NCBI GenBank assembly: GCA_008828725.1
Contig: MEHQ01003705.1
Span: forward strand, 642,742-706,741
Source: Saccharina japonica
Taxonomy: Eukaryota; Sar; Phaeophyceae; Laminariales; Laminariaceae
Reading direction: 5' to 3'
Length of the DNA: 64,000 bases
Position numbers and translations under genes: made by a program. Positions 11,861-23,200 of the stretch are shown piece by piece. The notes under the pieces are model-generated. The model was not told the DNA's origin. It was given only the letters and a program-made list of their open reading frames with translations, and searched no databases. Each line of letters opens with the position of its first letter. Positions within the stretch are counted from its first letter, which is position 1.

Positions 11861-11937
11861 TTTTATGGGATGAAGGTGAGGATCGAACCATCGACCTCAC
11901 TCTTCAGAATCTCACGCCCTGCCGTCGACGCCATTGT
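11861..11937 (-). repeat. tRNA-like remnant between direct repeats
   Basis: The minus strand contains GGCGTCGACGGCAGGGCG, GATTCTGAA (anticodon-loop-like, CTG) and GGTTCGATCCTCACC. The acceptor and anticodon stems do not pair, so it is a tRNA-derived relic, perhaps of Gln type. Confidence 0.4.
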
Positions 11938-12011
11938 AGGGAAAGTAGACTAAAAATGTCGATCAACAAACGCTACCTGAGTTTTAGCCTTTTAAACTCG
12001 ATTTCCACCAC
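11938..12011. repeat. 72-base direct repeat, copy 2
   Basis: Same as copy 1 with one extra T. The segment between the two copies carries the tRNA-like remnant, so the pair might mark a duplication or an excised and re-inserted piece. Confidence 0.75.
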
Positions 12012-13131
12012 ACGGGCGGCTGGTTTTTCATAATACTTGCGAGGCGGTGTCAAGTTGAAACCTCTCCCCTGAGTTATTTGCCAGATTTTGCGACTTTGAA
12101 GGCCCAGAGCACGCCCCACGGGCATTGGCCGGGACCCGCACTTGCGCCGTGGCGTACATGCGGGCCCCCTGCGTGCCCCGCAGCCGATACCGCGAGAAAA
12201 GACCCGCGACCGGAGGTGAAAAGTGAAATTATTACGGAAAAATGTCGATTTGGCACCTACACATATACTTACTTCACGACTTTTTTTGGAAATATGGGTA
12301 TGGGTCTTTTCTACGGCAGCGATGCTATTTCTGTACAGTAACACCATTTAATAACTATTTACCAAACACGGCATAGCTCCAGTTCTAATGCTCACACCTG
12401 CTCCCGACCAACGTATATCTCGTTCGGTACATATAAAGAGTATCAATAAATCGGTGGTGTTGGGGCTTCTTGGATCTGCTAGGGAGGGCAGGCTTTGCCT
12501 TGTTTTCATCGCGAAACCAAATTTGAGCGACAACAAGAGTGTTTGTCCTTTCGGAGCTCGTGTTGGGTATCCGTGTTCTGCTGTGGCCGCGTAGCACGCT
12601 GCAGACGGTCGACCTAGAGGCCCAGGGAGGTTAGGACTTCTAGTGCTCTGCGTTCTTGCCGAAGATACGAGTAAACCGTATCAGAGAACTACTGTACCAT
12701 TTTACAAATTCGTCTTTGGCGTTGGTTACCAGAGGTATGGGGAGTCGTGTTTGAGCAAAATACACTTTTCGTGATGATAAAGGGGTGGTGCCCGCGGCAC
12801 AAATGGCGCCCGTGACATAAACTCCCTAGAACGGCTCATAGGGAGTAGGTATGAGCATTCGAGGTGGATACATGTCGTTTTGGGTGGGGAGTGATGAAAT
12901 ATCGAAATTTTACCTGAAATAGTGCGAGTTGCAACTGAAATAAAAACCGATTTAGTTTCGAGGGATCTCTATTGTCGATACGATGCGCGACATCGGCCCT
13001 GCTCGGGCACAATTGTATACAGATGTGACTATCCTGATAATGATCGAAGACCCGTTACAATTGCCCGACGATGCCTGCCCAGTAGTGGGTGTCTGACATT
13101 CCAACTACCAATCACTACATGCCTGCGACAT
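12012..13131. other. Upstream flank of the large gene
   Basis: No supportable gene. Bases 12090-12220 are notably richer in G and C than the surroundings (GGCCGGGACCCGCACTTGCG). The rest is ordinary intergenic sequence. Confidence 0.4.
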
Positions 13132-13139
13132 CTATATAA
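13132..13139 (+). promoter_or_regulatory. possible TATA box of the Pmp-like gene
   Basis: The run CTATATAA lies about 265 bases upstream of the chosen ATG at 13405. Its position would suit a core promoter with a 5' UTR of roughly 240 bases, but nothing else in the sequence proves it, and A/T-rich octamers occur by chance. Confidence 0.22.
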
Positions 13140-13404
13140 TCGTCGTGGCCACCAGTAAATTGTGGCTGTGACCTATGCACGTTCATCGTTTTGATGCCGC
13201 CGCCCTTGTGCGATACGCCCCGTTACCATCGCACCGTTGCTGATCATTCCAGGTATCGGACATTTTCGACAACGGTGCTGCACGGTCCTCAAGGTCGCCT
13301 CGTTCGGTCTATGCTCCAACTCTACTCCACCATATCTTACGGAAACCGATACCGTGCCGTCATCCCGGGACACACCAGGTTTTTGGCCACGGCTGCATCC
13401 AGCA

Positions 13405-14277
13405 ATGGCAAGCCATCAACCGCCGCACCATTGGCGGCTAACGGACACGAATGGTCTAGATCACAAGCGTGGGGGCCGGATCCACCGCTGGGTTATTGCA
13501 CCCCGTGGGCCCCCTTCGTATGCAAAAGCATGTTTTATTCTTCTCTTTGCGTCTATACTCGCGGGGCCAACGACCACAGGGCCATGGAAGCGTTCGTGGG
13601 CTGCGATTGGTGTGTTCGCGGAGCCATGCGCGCCCAAAAACGACACGTCCAGCGGTCTGGGGGGAGAGACAGTCGTCAAGCACGTCGCGGTTTCAGAGGC
13701 CAGCGAGGACCTTGCGCACATGTTCGATTGCGACGATGGAGTGTTCGAGGTCGAGTGGTCCGGCACCGTTGCTGTGACCGATACTATCGTCATTGGGGCA
13801 GGCACCACGGTAAGGATAGTGGGGACCCCCGCCAGCAACGCCACGGAGGGTAGTACCAGCGAGTCGAGCAGCAGCGTTTCCGGCCGGGAGGAGGTCGAGC
13901 AGATGACGAGCGGTCTAACTCTTCCGCACGGGCTTACATCGGTCGCGGGTGGTTTGGAGACCTCGGGAATAACTTCCCAAAACGACGTAGGTGACTTGAA
14001 TAAACCAATATTCTCCGTCAAGGGGGGGCAGCTGTTTCTCCAAGACATGATAATTCGCGGTGGATTTGCCGACTCTGGGGCAGGTGTCCACGCGAAACTA
14101 TCGAACGTGTCCATCGACCGATGCGAGTTCATCGATTCCTTCGCGGAGATCTCAGGCGGCGGCGTATACGTGGAAGATTCTGCCCTGAATGTCACCAGCT
14201 CACATTTCAGTGGTTGTCGGGCCGGATTTTCGTCGTTCTCCGGAGATGATGCGGAAGGAAAAGGCGGTGGAATCCAT
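13405..14277 (+). CDS. Exon 1: start, signal/anchor segment, first beta-helix coils
   Basis: The ATG at 13405 is the first in-frame methionine of a long open frame and begins MASHQPPHHW. A hydrophobic stretch, AKACFILLFASILAG, at about residues 40-54 is a likely signal or signal-anchor. From about residue 105 the sequence becomes beta-helix-like, with the opening pattern EWSGTVAVTDTIVIGAG followed by DMIIRGGFADSGAGVH and FAEISGGGVYVEDSAL. The exon ends after GGGIH (phase 0) at donor GTAGGC. A start further upstream without ATG, or a short upstream exon, cannot be excluded. Confidence 0.8.
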
Positions 14278-17200
14278 GTAGGCCCGGTTATCGTTTCGGA
14301 TCATTGTTGCGTTTGGTTTTTGCAACCTAACCTTCAGCGTTTTCCGTTTCCAGGTGGCTCAAGCTGAACGCCTTATGATTTCATTTTTAACCACGAATGC
14401 CGGTTGCCCTCCGAATAGTACAATATCAACTAATGGGTACCATAGTGACCACCACGAGCAGTGAAAGAGAGTGACACCGGTAGAATATATACATTGAGAT
14501 GCCAGGGCTGGAAAGCAAGCAGCGAAGCGCTATCTCTACGAACCACGGACGTTACCGTGACAAAATCGGGCGTGTCGGTTGCAAGATACGTATTCGTTTC
14601 ACAGCATTTCCTGAACGAGACGTCCCTAGGAAAATTAAGGCATGGCTGTAACCGCTTACGCCTACTCAGTCGAAGCTATTTTTGTGTGTGACCAACATAA
14701 AGTCATATGGAACGCCGAAAGCACTGAAATGGAGTAGCTCGAGCCAATGTCTTACGAAGCTTACTTTCAGCGCAGAAATGCCACCGTGTCCACGCCGGTG
14801 TTTAGTGATGCACCCCTTATAAGTTGTACTTTGTCTTCAACCCCTTACCGATTCCACAGTGGAGTGGTTGTTAGTTTCTGTTTGGGGCAGGAAGTTGGCA
14901 TGCAGGGAGAAAACGAACACACATTAACTAAAAAAGTACCCGTTCGGCAACTGATCGACAGGGGCTCACGGAAATCCTGTGAAATTATATCGAAACAAGT
15001 TGGCGCTAGAAACAGTTAATGATTAAACTTGAACCAGCCTGGAACGGGAGGCAGAAAACGTTAGACCACTGTTGCAAAGACAATACGCGTGCAACACTCT
15101 CCCGTCGTATTCAGCACTGATTTGAACATGGCGTTACGGTCAGGGGTGAGCACCAAATATTATCCGTTTAGAGGGTGAATCGTTTTTCGGTCGCGAGCAG
15201 GAGTTTTGCTGAGACATCCAGCATAGACCGCACCGCGTGTCAAACGCAATGGTTGTGGCCATTGAGAGTGGTACTTAGCGCAAGAACTGCGCAATATGTG
15301 GTTTTGGGGTTTGTCGATTGAATGGAATTGAGCGAGACGCTTATATGTACAGTTTCGTTCAATGCGCTACGACGTTCACGTGCTGGAAAAGCGTGCTGGG
15401 TTCAACTTGAACACGCCTTACCCTCTTTCCTCTTTTAAACCAGTTAGGTGGATATTCCATCGGAAGGGTTATCGCCCTATATGTGCATATCACCTCTGCA
15501 TGTCAATGCCCACGCCCAAACCGGCCTTGCTCCATGCCACTTACGTATCCCAGCCCAACGTAACACCGCCAACGATTGACAGGCTAAAAACTCAAATGTC
15601 TCAATTAATGGGTGTCTTTTCGAGGGGTGCTTTGCCGGAAACAAGGGCGGCGGTCTGAATCAGGATGCTGGGCAGCTCTCTGTATTGGGTTCCGTGTTCT
15701 ACAACAATATGGCGCTGAGCGCCAAGGAGGGAGACGGTGAGTCAAACAACAGACATGGCATTGGGAGTGTGGCCATTGTACAGTAGTGGCTACGATAATG
15801 GAAATAGTGGGAGCGATGCCCATGTAGCGGAACTACGACACGTCCACGCTGCGTTAAAACCAACCAAATACGTGTGCAACATTTTCCTCGTGTGGACCCA
15901 AACCTACGCCAACAAGTATCCCCACTATTATCAAATGATTCCAGCATGTCATCCCGCTAATTGCGATTTCAACGTATTTAGACACGGTAAGGGATCATCA
16001 GTATGCATACCCGTACCCACATCCAATTGAAACCATCGAACCGGGCATATTTTAGGCCAGAAGAGGTAGCTTACCGGTGGACTGAAAGAGCGCGCGAAGC
16101 TTGGGCACCCCGTACCTACCGACTCACCTACTCACCCTCCCATATACTCTCCCGGCCACTCCCGCACCGAGTCACCAACCCACCCACCCACCCACCCACC
16201 CAACCACCCAACCTACCCACTTACCCACCCACCCACCCAACCAACCCACCCACCCACCCACCCGCCCACCTACCCACCCACCCCACGTCCAGAGGAGCAC
16301 CAAGGACGGGGTGCCGATATGGTGTTAACAAAGTGCAGCCACTCCTTCGACAGCCAAGCGGCCTGCGGGGCAAATGACACCTTGTTCGTGAACGGCCACG
16401 CCGGAAGGAGAGGTGGTGCCGTCACCATCGAGGACGAGAGCCATCCGTCGCGCGTAGAATTCCACCGGTGCACGGTGGACAGCAGCTCAGCCGGGAGTGC
16501 GACGAAGGACGACTCGCCCGAAGATGGGGGCGCCTTTTCGGTGGGCAAAGGAAGCACGCTCGTGCTGGCGGACTGCGTCGTCAAGAACAGCACGTCCGGA
16601 ACGAATGTGGGTTGGGTGCTCTTGACGCATGGTACGGTAGCCTGCATGCAGGTGCGCCGTGTTGTTTTTCTGAGGGTGCGTCACATGGGGTGTATTTTTC
16701 TATGCACCTCACTCACAACCTTGGTTTTGCAGGAAAACAAAAAGTGCCTCGTACCCAGATGAAAATTGCTCATGGCCTTAAGTAGAATATTAAACACATT
16801 GCAACACAAGGATGACAAAACACCGGACGATTTATGGTTAAGGGGCCATATCATTCAGAAACAAAATCGGCCACAAAGTTCGACCTCTGATGTATGTAGC
16901 ACACGTCCTTGGTGGGTGCACGTTTGCGGCAGATCACCCCCGACCTGCCTGTATATTGTGAAATTATATATGGCCTGTGCGACGTACGAGGTGGATTCGT
17001 GTTCGAACGGTCGCTCGCAAGCGTCTCGCACGCTATCACTAGAGACATTTCCGCCCGCTTGCATCGCCGTACGTATCGTTCCTGGAATGCCAAGACCAGG
17101 GATGTCTCGGTCGACAACCATGCGCAGACCGACAGGCGTCCGGGTTATGTGGCCAACGATCACACGCCCATATCTTTGAGGTTGCTCTGTTGTTGCCAGT

Positions 17201-20200
17201 TCCTCGATCCTTCACGAATAGAAAGACGGGGGTATGGTATCCCTCTCGCGCGAGATCGTGCTGTACGATAGTATCGGAAACTACATCGTCGTCGAAACAT
17301 ACGCTTGGTTCTGTGGCGAGTGTGTCACGGGGGGGGGGGGGGGCGCGGCGTGGCTCCTCGACGCGTGTCAGCTGCTGTTCAATTGGTGTCGCCTAGATTG
17401 GTTGTGTCTATCACATGTAGCAGGTGTTTGACCTTTGAGTCGTGCACCTGCGTGCAGATAACATATCATTATATAGGAACGACGCTTCACGAGGCCGCGA
17501 GATGGGTGGGTGGGTGGGTTGTGAGTTCGGAGATGCGAGCGCAACTTGTTGCTCAGCGCTGGCGGGACGGACATTGTGTACAAACTCGTTCGCCGTCGAT
17601 CGTAGGACGTAGAATGAAACTACTCTTCACAGTAGTAGGGTGGTTACACTTATATGGTTTAGCCACGGAAGTTTGCGGACAGCTGTGATAGGCAAGGTAG
17701 TACTTTTGAGCAACACCCAAAAATCTGTAGATTTCAGCTTTAACCAGGTAATAGTGTGGGTCACGTACTCAAATATTAAAATACCCTTCCACCTAACACT
17801 GATGGGTGCCTCTCTGAGATCGTACGGACACAACTAAAATCACCCCCCTCCCCCCCTCCTGGTGCTCCGTCTCGAAAGAGATACGTGGTCAATGGTCAGA
17901 TGACTAAGTAAGGCAATCAACAAATGAGTACCCCCCCCCCCTCCTCGTGCTTCCCAACATATTCCCGGAAAACGTGGCGATTCCAAAGGCCGGAGCGATA
18001 GAACTGTTGTCTGGAAGTGATAGAGACTCAAACCCAGGCGCCGGCGTCGTTCTCAGAAACTCTACATTCCTAGCAAACCGATCTGACCTCGGGAGGGGAG
18101 GCGTGCTGTACCTGGGGGAGTTCGCCAATGCAACAGTCCAAGGGGACGGGAACGTGTTCGAGGGAAACACTTGTGGGTCTAACGGAGGCGTGTTTGCGGT
18201 AGCGGCCGGTGCACTGGTTACAGTCGAAGGCGGGTCTTTCACGTCGAACAGTGGACAGGTGCGTCGAGTCACCCGCGCAGCCTACATAACGCCCGTCCGT
18301 CCCCGTCTAAACCGCTTCGTGTCAGTGCCCTCCGTAGTGTGCGGGTCTCGCTCAGGCATATTACCGTCTGTCGCATTTCACAGGAGGGGTGTTATGGGCA
18401 CATACCCTGGACTCAAATGGTGCTGTAGGGCCGCACCGAAATCTTTATGAGGATCCTGTAGTGAAGGGAAACCTCCTTCTCACCCCAAAAACGGCGATAC
18501 AAACAAGTTAACACGTGGGAATGCCCTTAACTTGGCATCCAAGACTCATTCCACTTGTCTAGGGAGTGTAATTTGTCCGGCACAATAAGTTTTGACCGGT
18601 GGACGGCGGCGTGCAGAGGTTGCACGTTTGGGCTAATTCCTGAATGACGGAAGGGGAGGGCTCCTTAACCCACATCCGTCGGATGGTCATTTTCGTTCTG
18701 GAATATGCTCTGTTGTCTACCTAGGCCATTTAGTTGTTAATTGGGTGTCACTTTCATGATCATCCAAAATCAGTTTTTGAGTGAGGCATAAAGCTCCTGA
18801 AGTGACTACCCCCAGAAACAAACACGGTGCACCTCTACCACATGTTAATAGTCTTCGAATGAACAACTCTAACCACCGGTTAGTACCCTTAGTTTTTTTC
18901 CATCGTGATTCGGGAGTAGTCCATATATAACTCCTGGTCGGGTTTCGTGACCAAACGTTCTTCGAAGACATGTTTCGGGTGAGAGTTTGTGCTCCTCACG
19001 TGAAGAGCTCAGGATATGATATGCCGCCACCCTTATAAGGGCATTGCGCATATGCCGAGTAATATATACCGAATACTACAGAAAAAACATCGATGGCCTT
19101 AAAACGATGTTGAGCAGTTCCTTAGTACATGAGGCCCCATTCATTCAGGAACTGTCTGGCGAACAAGTGTTGCATCTATCGTAAGCGTGAATCTGGTGGA
19201 TATACAGTTCCAGTTTGTGTTTGATGGGTTCGGCGTGCGGTTGTGATCCAGAAGATAAGAGCAAAGCCGCGATAGGGGTGGTGTTTGTGTTTGTGGGCTC
19301 TTGACATGGGGAGGTCAATGTCTTATCGTGAAACACGACTTGTTAAACATTCGTTTCATTACACCCGACCTATATTTCTGCATGCTAGTCTTATCACAAA
19401 CACGGTAGTAAATGTGCCATACGAAGCGGTAATTGCTCGCCCGAGGATCTTTTTAACTGGTCGTCATATATTGAACGCAAACGAGCGAAGGTGTCGTTGG
19501 AGGAGTCAGAGAGTTAGTGTATTGTGGCTACCCGTAGCTTAACGTAACTTGTGTATATCACCATGTTCTTCCTGACGACTCGAGTGCCTCTGGCACTTCG
19601 ATTCTCGCTCGATTCCCCAGTTTGAGTCAGCCTCTCCAAAACCATAGTACTAGCTTTATCTCTTGCCTAAACCCCGTTCGAAGCAATATTTCAGTAACCT
19701 CATACTTTACATCTTGGTGTCAGCGCCGGTTGTATTTTGTTTTATAGATAATCAACACAGTATTGAGTTAAACGACCACCCATCTAGCGACGGAGGGTTT
19801 CGACTTGATGAATGGTTTAACTTCCGCCCCCGTGTGCTGGTAACTCGACTACAGCCATGCACACAACATGAGTAACCCCCTCACCCTCACGTCCATCGTA
19901 TAACACGAGCGGTAACCTCGCCGGTCCGAATCCAATACGCTGACAAGATCACATGTTTTATGTACGCCGTGCACCTTTCCCTGCCAATACCTATATTTTG
20001 TTCCCACGCCCTCATGCACTGCTACCGTTGTGAAGAATGGCGGTGTGTTTTGGTCCAGGGGGGATGTGGTCATTCTAGGCGGGGAATTTCTCCGCAACGA
20101 AGCTGAGGACGACGGAGGCGTTTTGTGCGCGACAGAAAGTAACACCAGTGTCGTGGAAGGCGGTCATTTCGAGAGCAACGAGGCAAACAATGGCGGCGTT

Positions 20201-23200
20201 GGTAGCGTGGCTGACGGAGCTTCCCTGCGGATCGCGGGTGGGAACGTTACTGGGAACGTTGCGCACAACGAAGGGGGCGCCTTTTCGGTTATTGCGGGAG
20301 GCAATATTCAGGTACGAGAAGGCATGTCGTCTATACCCCATTCGCGTTTTTAGGGTATTGAGATGGTTTTGCTACGTTTATACGTGAGCACTATCGGACA
20401 AGACGACGGTTGCCTCTTATTGATCCTATTCGGACTGGTAGGTGCTCCTGACTGCGTCGTACATGAGAAGGTGGCTAAAGCACTGCCATACTAAACACTA
20501 CACGAACTTTGTATGAAAGTCAGTTGTTGTGCACCGTCATTAGCTACAGGGCTGCGATAGATGGCGAAGGAAGGGTACCGCCGTCGTTTTGAGCAGTCGT
20601 TCAGCCGTGCGCCAGTGCTGAGTCACGGCTCGAACGTTGTTGTGATTCGTGTGTGTCTGCTGTGACCTATTTTGTCACAACAAATGATCATTTCTTGACC
20701 AACACATAGGGAATACTTAGGCCACTGATAGTGTGCTGTGCGGCCTTGGTCGTGCATACTATATGCAGGTAGGTATCGTTTGGGCAAAGTATACGCCTTG
20801 GCGCAAGACTTACGGGCCCTACTAACGTGAACGTGCGATTCGCCGAGGCTATCCGATTAATTCGCCAGGACAGCAGGTGGCACACAACCTAGTTTTCGAT
20901 TGTTAGGCCCAATCTTCATCGACACCCCTCGCCACTACCGACCCAAGCCTCTCGATATCTCGACGCTATAATTCTTCCTGTCCGGTCAATATTTCCGGTG
21001 GGGCTCGTCTACGTCGGGTATATCTTTAGCGGTGTCGAACAATTCGTATTGACAGTGTAAAAATAAAAATAATCATGTTTTCGATTTTGAAGGTGTTGCT
21101 TTGTGCGCATAATGAATATACGCGTTTAGGAAGGCCATGACTACCTAGCGGATACAACGTTTACTATACTGTCAACTGCATTTGGCGGCGGTCCTACTGA
21201 CTCTCTACACCGTTCATTAGGGCCTGGCCGTCTACGCAGCCCGAATTGGGACGTATCGATCCAGCACGGACAGCACCCGACAAAGCATATCGACTAACCC
21301 CTTCGTGGTCTCGTTTGCCTTGCCACGAACACCCAACTTGTTCCACCGTTCACGCTGGAGTCACTTGCGTATTGCCTTGGAGAATCGACGCGCTTTGCAG
21401 TTCGTTCAGCTGCCGTGTTGCCTAACTATGTTGCACGCCCAGGAGTCCAAGCACTAGAGTCAGATAAGATGCACTCGGTGGAAAAATCGTACACCTGGCG
21501 CAGTTATTACAAGTACGGTTGCCCATACCAAACAATGTAAGAACAACGGCGGGTTGCCGCAGACACCGACGCCACCCGCCAAAGTTTTTTGACTAGGCAT
21601 GCACACGGCGTACTGTGTTGGGCGTGTGCCCAGACACACCACGCTCGAAGCCGCGTCAACATAGCTGGGACTTGCGCTCAGTTCGTAATGTCACCTCGGC
21701 GCCGGTATTCTCGTCGTCCGAGAGCAGATCACCGGAGGCGTTTTCAGCAAGAATGAGGCAGAATACGGAGGGTTCCTGAACAAAAAGGGAGGGGGGAACG
21801 CCACCTGCATAGGGGCGTCGATACGGCACCACAGGGGCCTTGACGGTGGTGCCATTTACGCGGTCGACGGCGCGAACATAACTTGGGCATGCGACATTAC
21901 AGACAACTCCGCTCTTTCGGGACCTGCCATGTGAGGATACGACGCGTGACACGATAGAGGTAGCAATTTTCGGCGAAACCGTTTCTGAATGACGGGCCGG
22001 GGCGCCTTAGCCCCAACTCGTCGGCATTTTTCATTATTGTATTCCAATTATGTTCATTTTATATTCAGGCCATGTGATTAGCACTTTGCGCTTCCTCAAA
22101 ACGTTTATTTTGGGCAAGGTATAAAGCTACTCAAGTGACTGGCCTGTATGCAGGTGCGACTCTACCATAGACGACTTCAGGAGACATGCCAAGATAAACA
22201 CCGTGCGTGCGCACCGAGTGGTGGGAATAGGGGTACCAGAAAATTATGTATGCGCGAGGTTAAGGAATTGGTGACACCGAATATACCCTGCAAAGGGACA
22301 CGTGAAAATCATTGTTTTCGTCGTCAGGTGCCGCACAAGGGAGATAGATATAACATGGTCCTGAATCGTTCAGGGGAAACAAATTGGGCCGTTACATTTC
22401 TGCATATGCTTGGCTTTGGGTGTGGCTTGGACGTCAGTCGTCTGCCCGGGCTGGTCCGTTAGACGCAGAACCGAATATTCGCCGATTGTTTCTCACGTTT
22501 ACGTTGAGATTTAAAACCTTTTGTGCCACGACTTATCACGCCATAAATAAATGCTTTGGAACGACACTCTGTTGTGCTGTACATTGATAATGTCTTTGGT
22601 CCATTTCATTTGGTGTTTTAGCGGACCTTGCCCGTATACATTGGAGGATGCTTTTGCTGACTGCCCATGAATCACCTGACTATAGTATGCTGGTGTGGTG
22701 GTGTTGTTTCTCGACGGAAGATGATTCCCCGTAGCGATCACGACCATGGTAATAATGTTTTTCAATTCGACATATTTCAAATGCTCTTACGAGCAGCGGA
22801 AAAGCAAGTGGACAATTTTTCCTGCATGGATTATGTATCTGGACACTGTATCTGGGAATACCAAGCCACACACGCATGCTTGAGATGACACTGTACGTCT
22901 TATACTGGGTGTGGCGCAAAACTACACTACACTGTTCGGAGTTGTTGAAGGGCGGGTTTCGGCTTATTCTGAAACAGGGGATGGCTATGTTCACGCCTCG
23001 TTTTTGCAACAACGTTTGTTTCGCAACAACTAAATATGTACAATTGAGAATTGGTTACTATACCGTCGAATGTTGCCTAGGAACAGGGTAAAGGTAACAT
23101 GATTGGCCTCAGTTGGTGTGCCTAATATTACGTTTCTACGTAGTCTTTCGTGGCACTTGAAATTATGGCCTCAGATACTGCTGGCCATGTTGATACAAAT

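Noticed and set aside
13461..14195. Long minus-strand open frame (244 codons) opposite exon 1
   Set aside because: It is the mirror of a G/C-rich coding exon. The plus strand shows beta-helix repeats and correct splicing; the minus-strand translation shows no domain.
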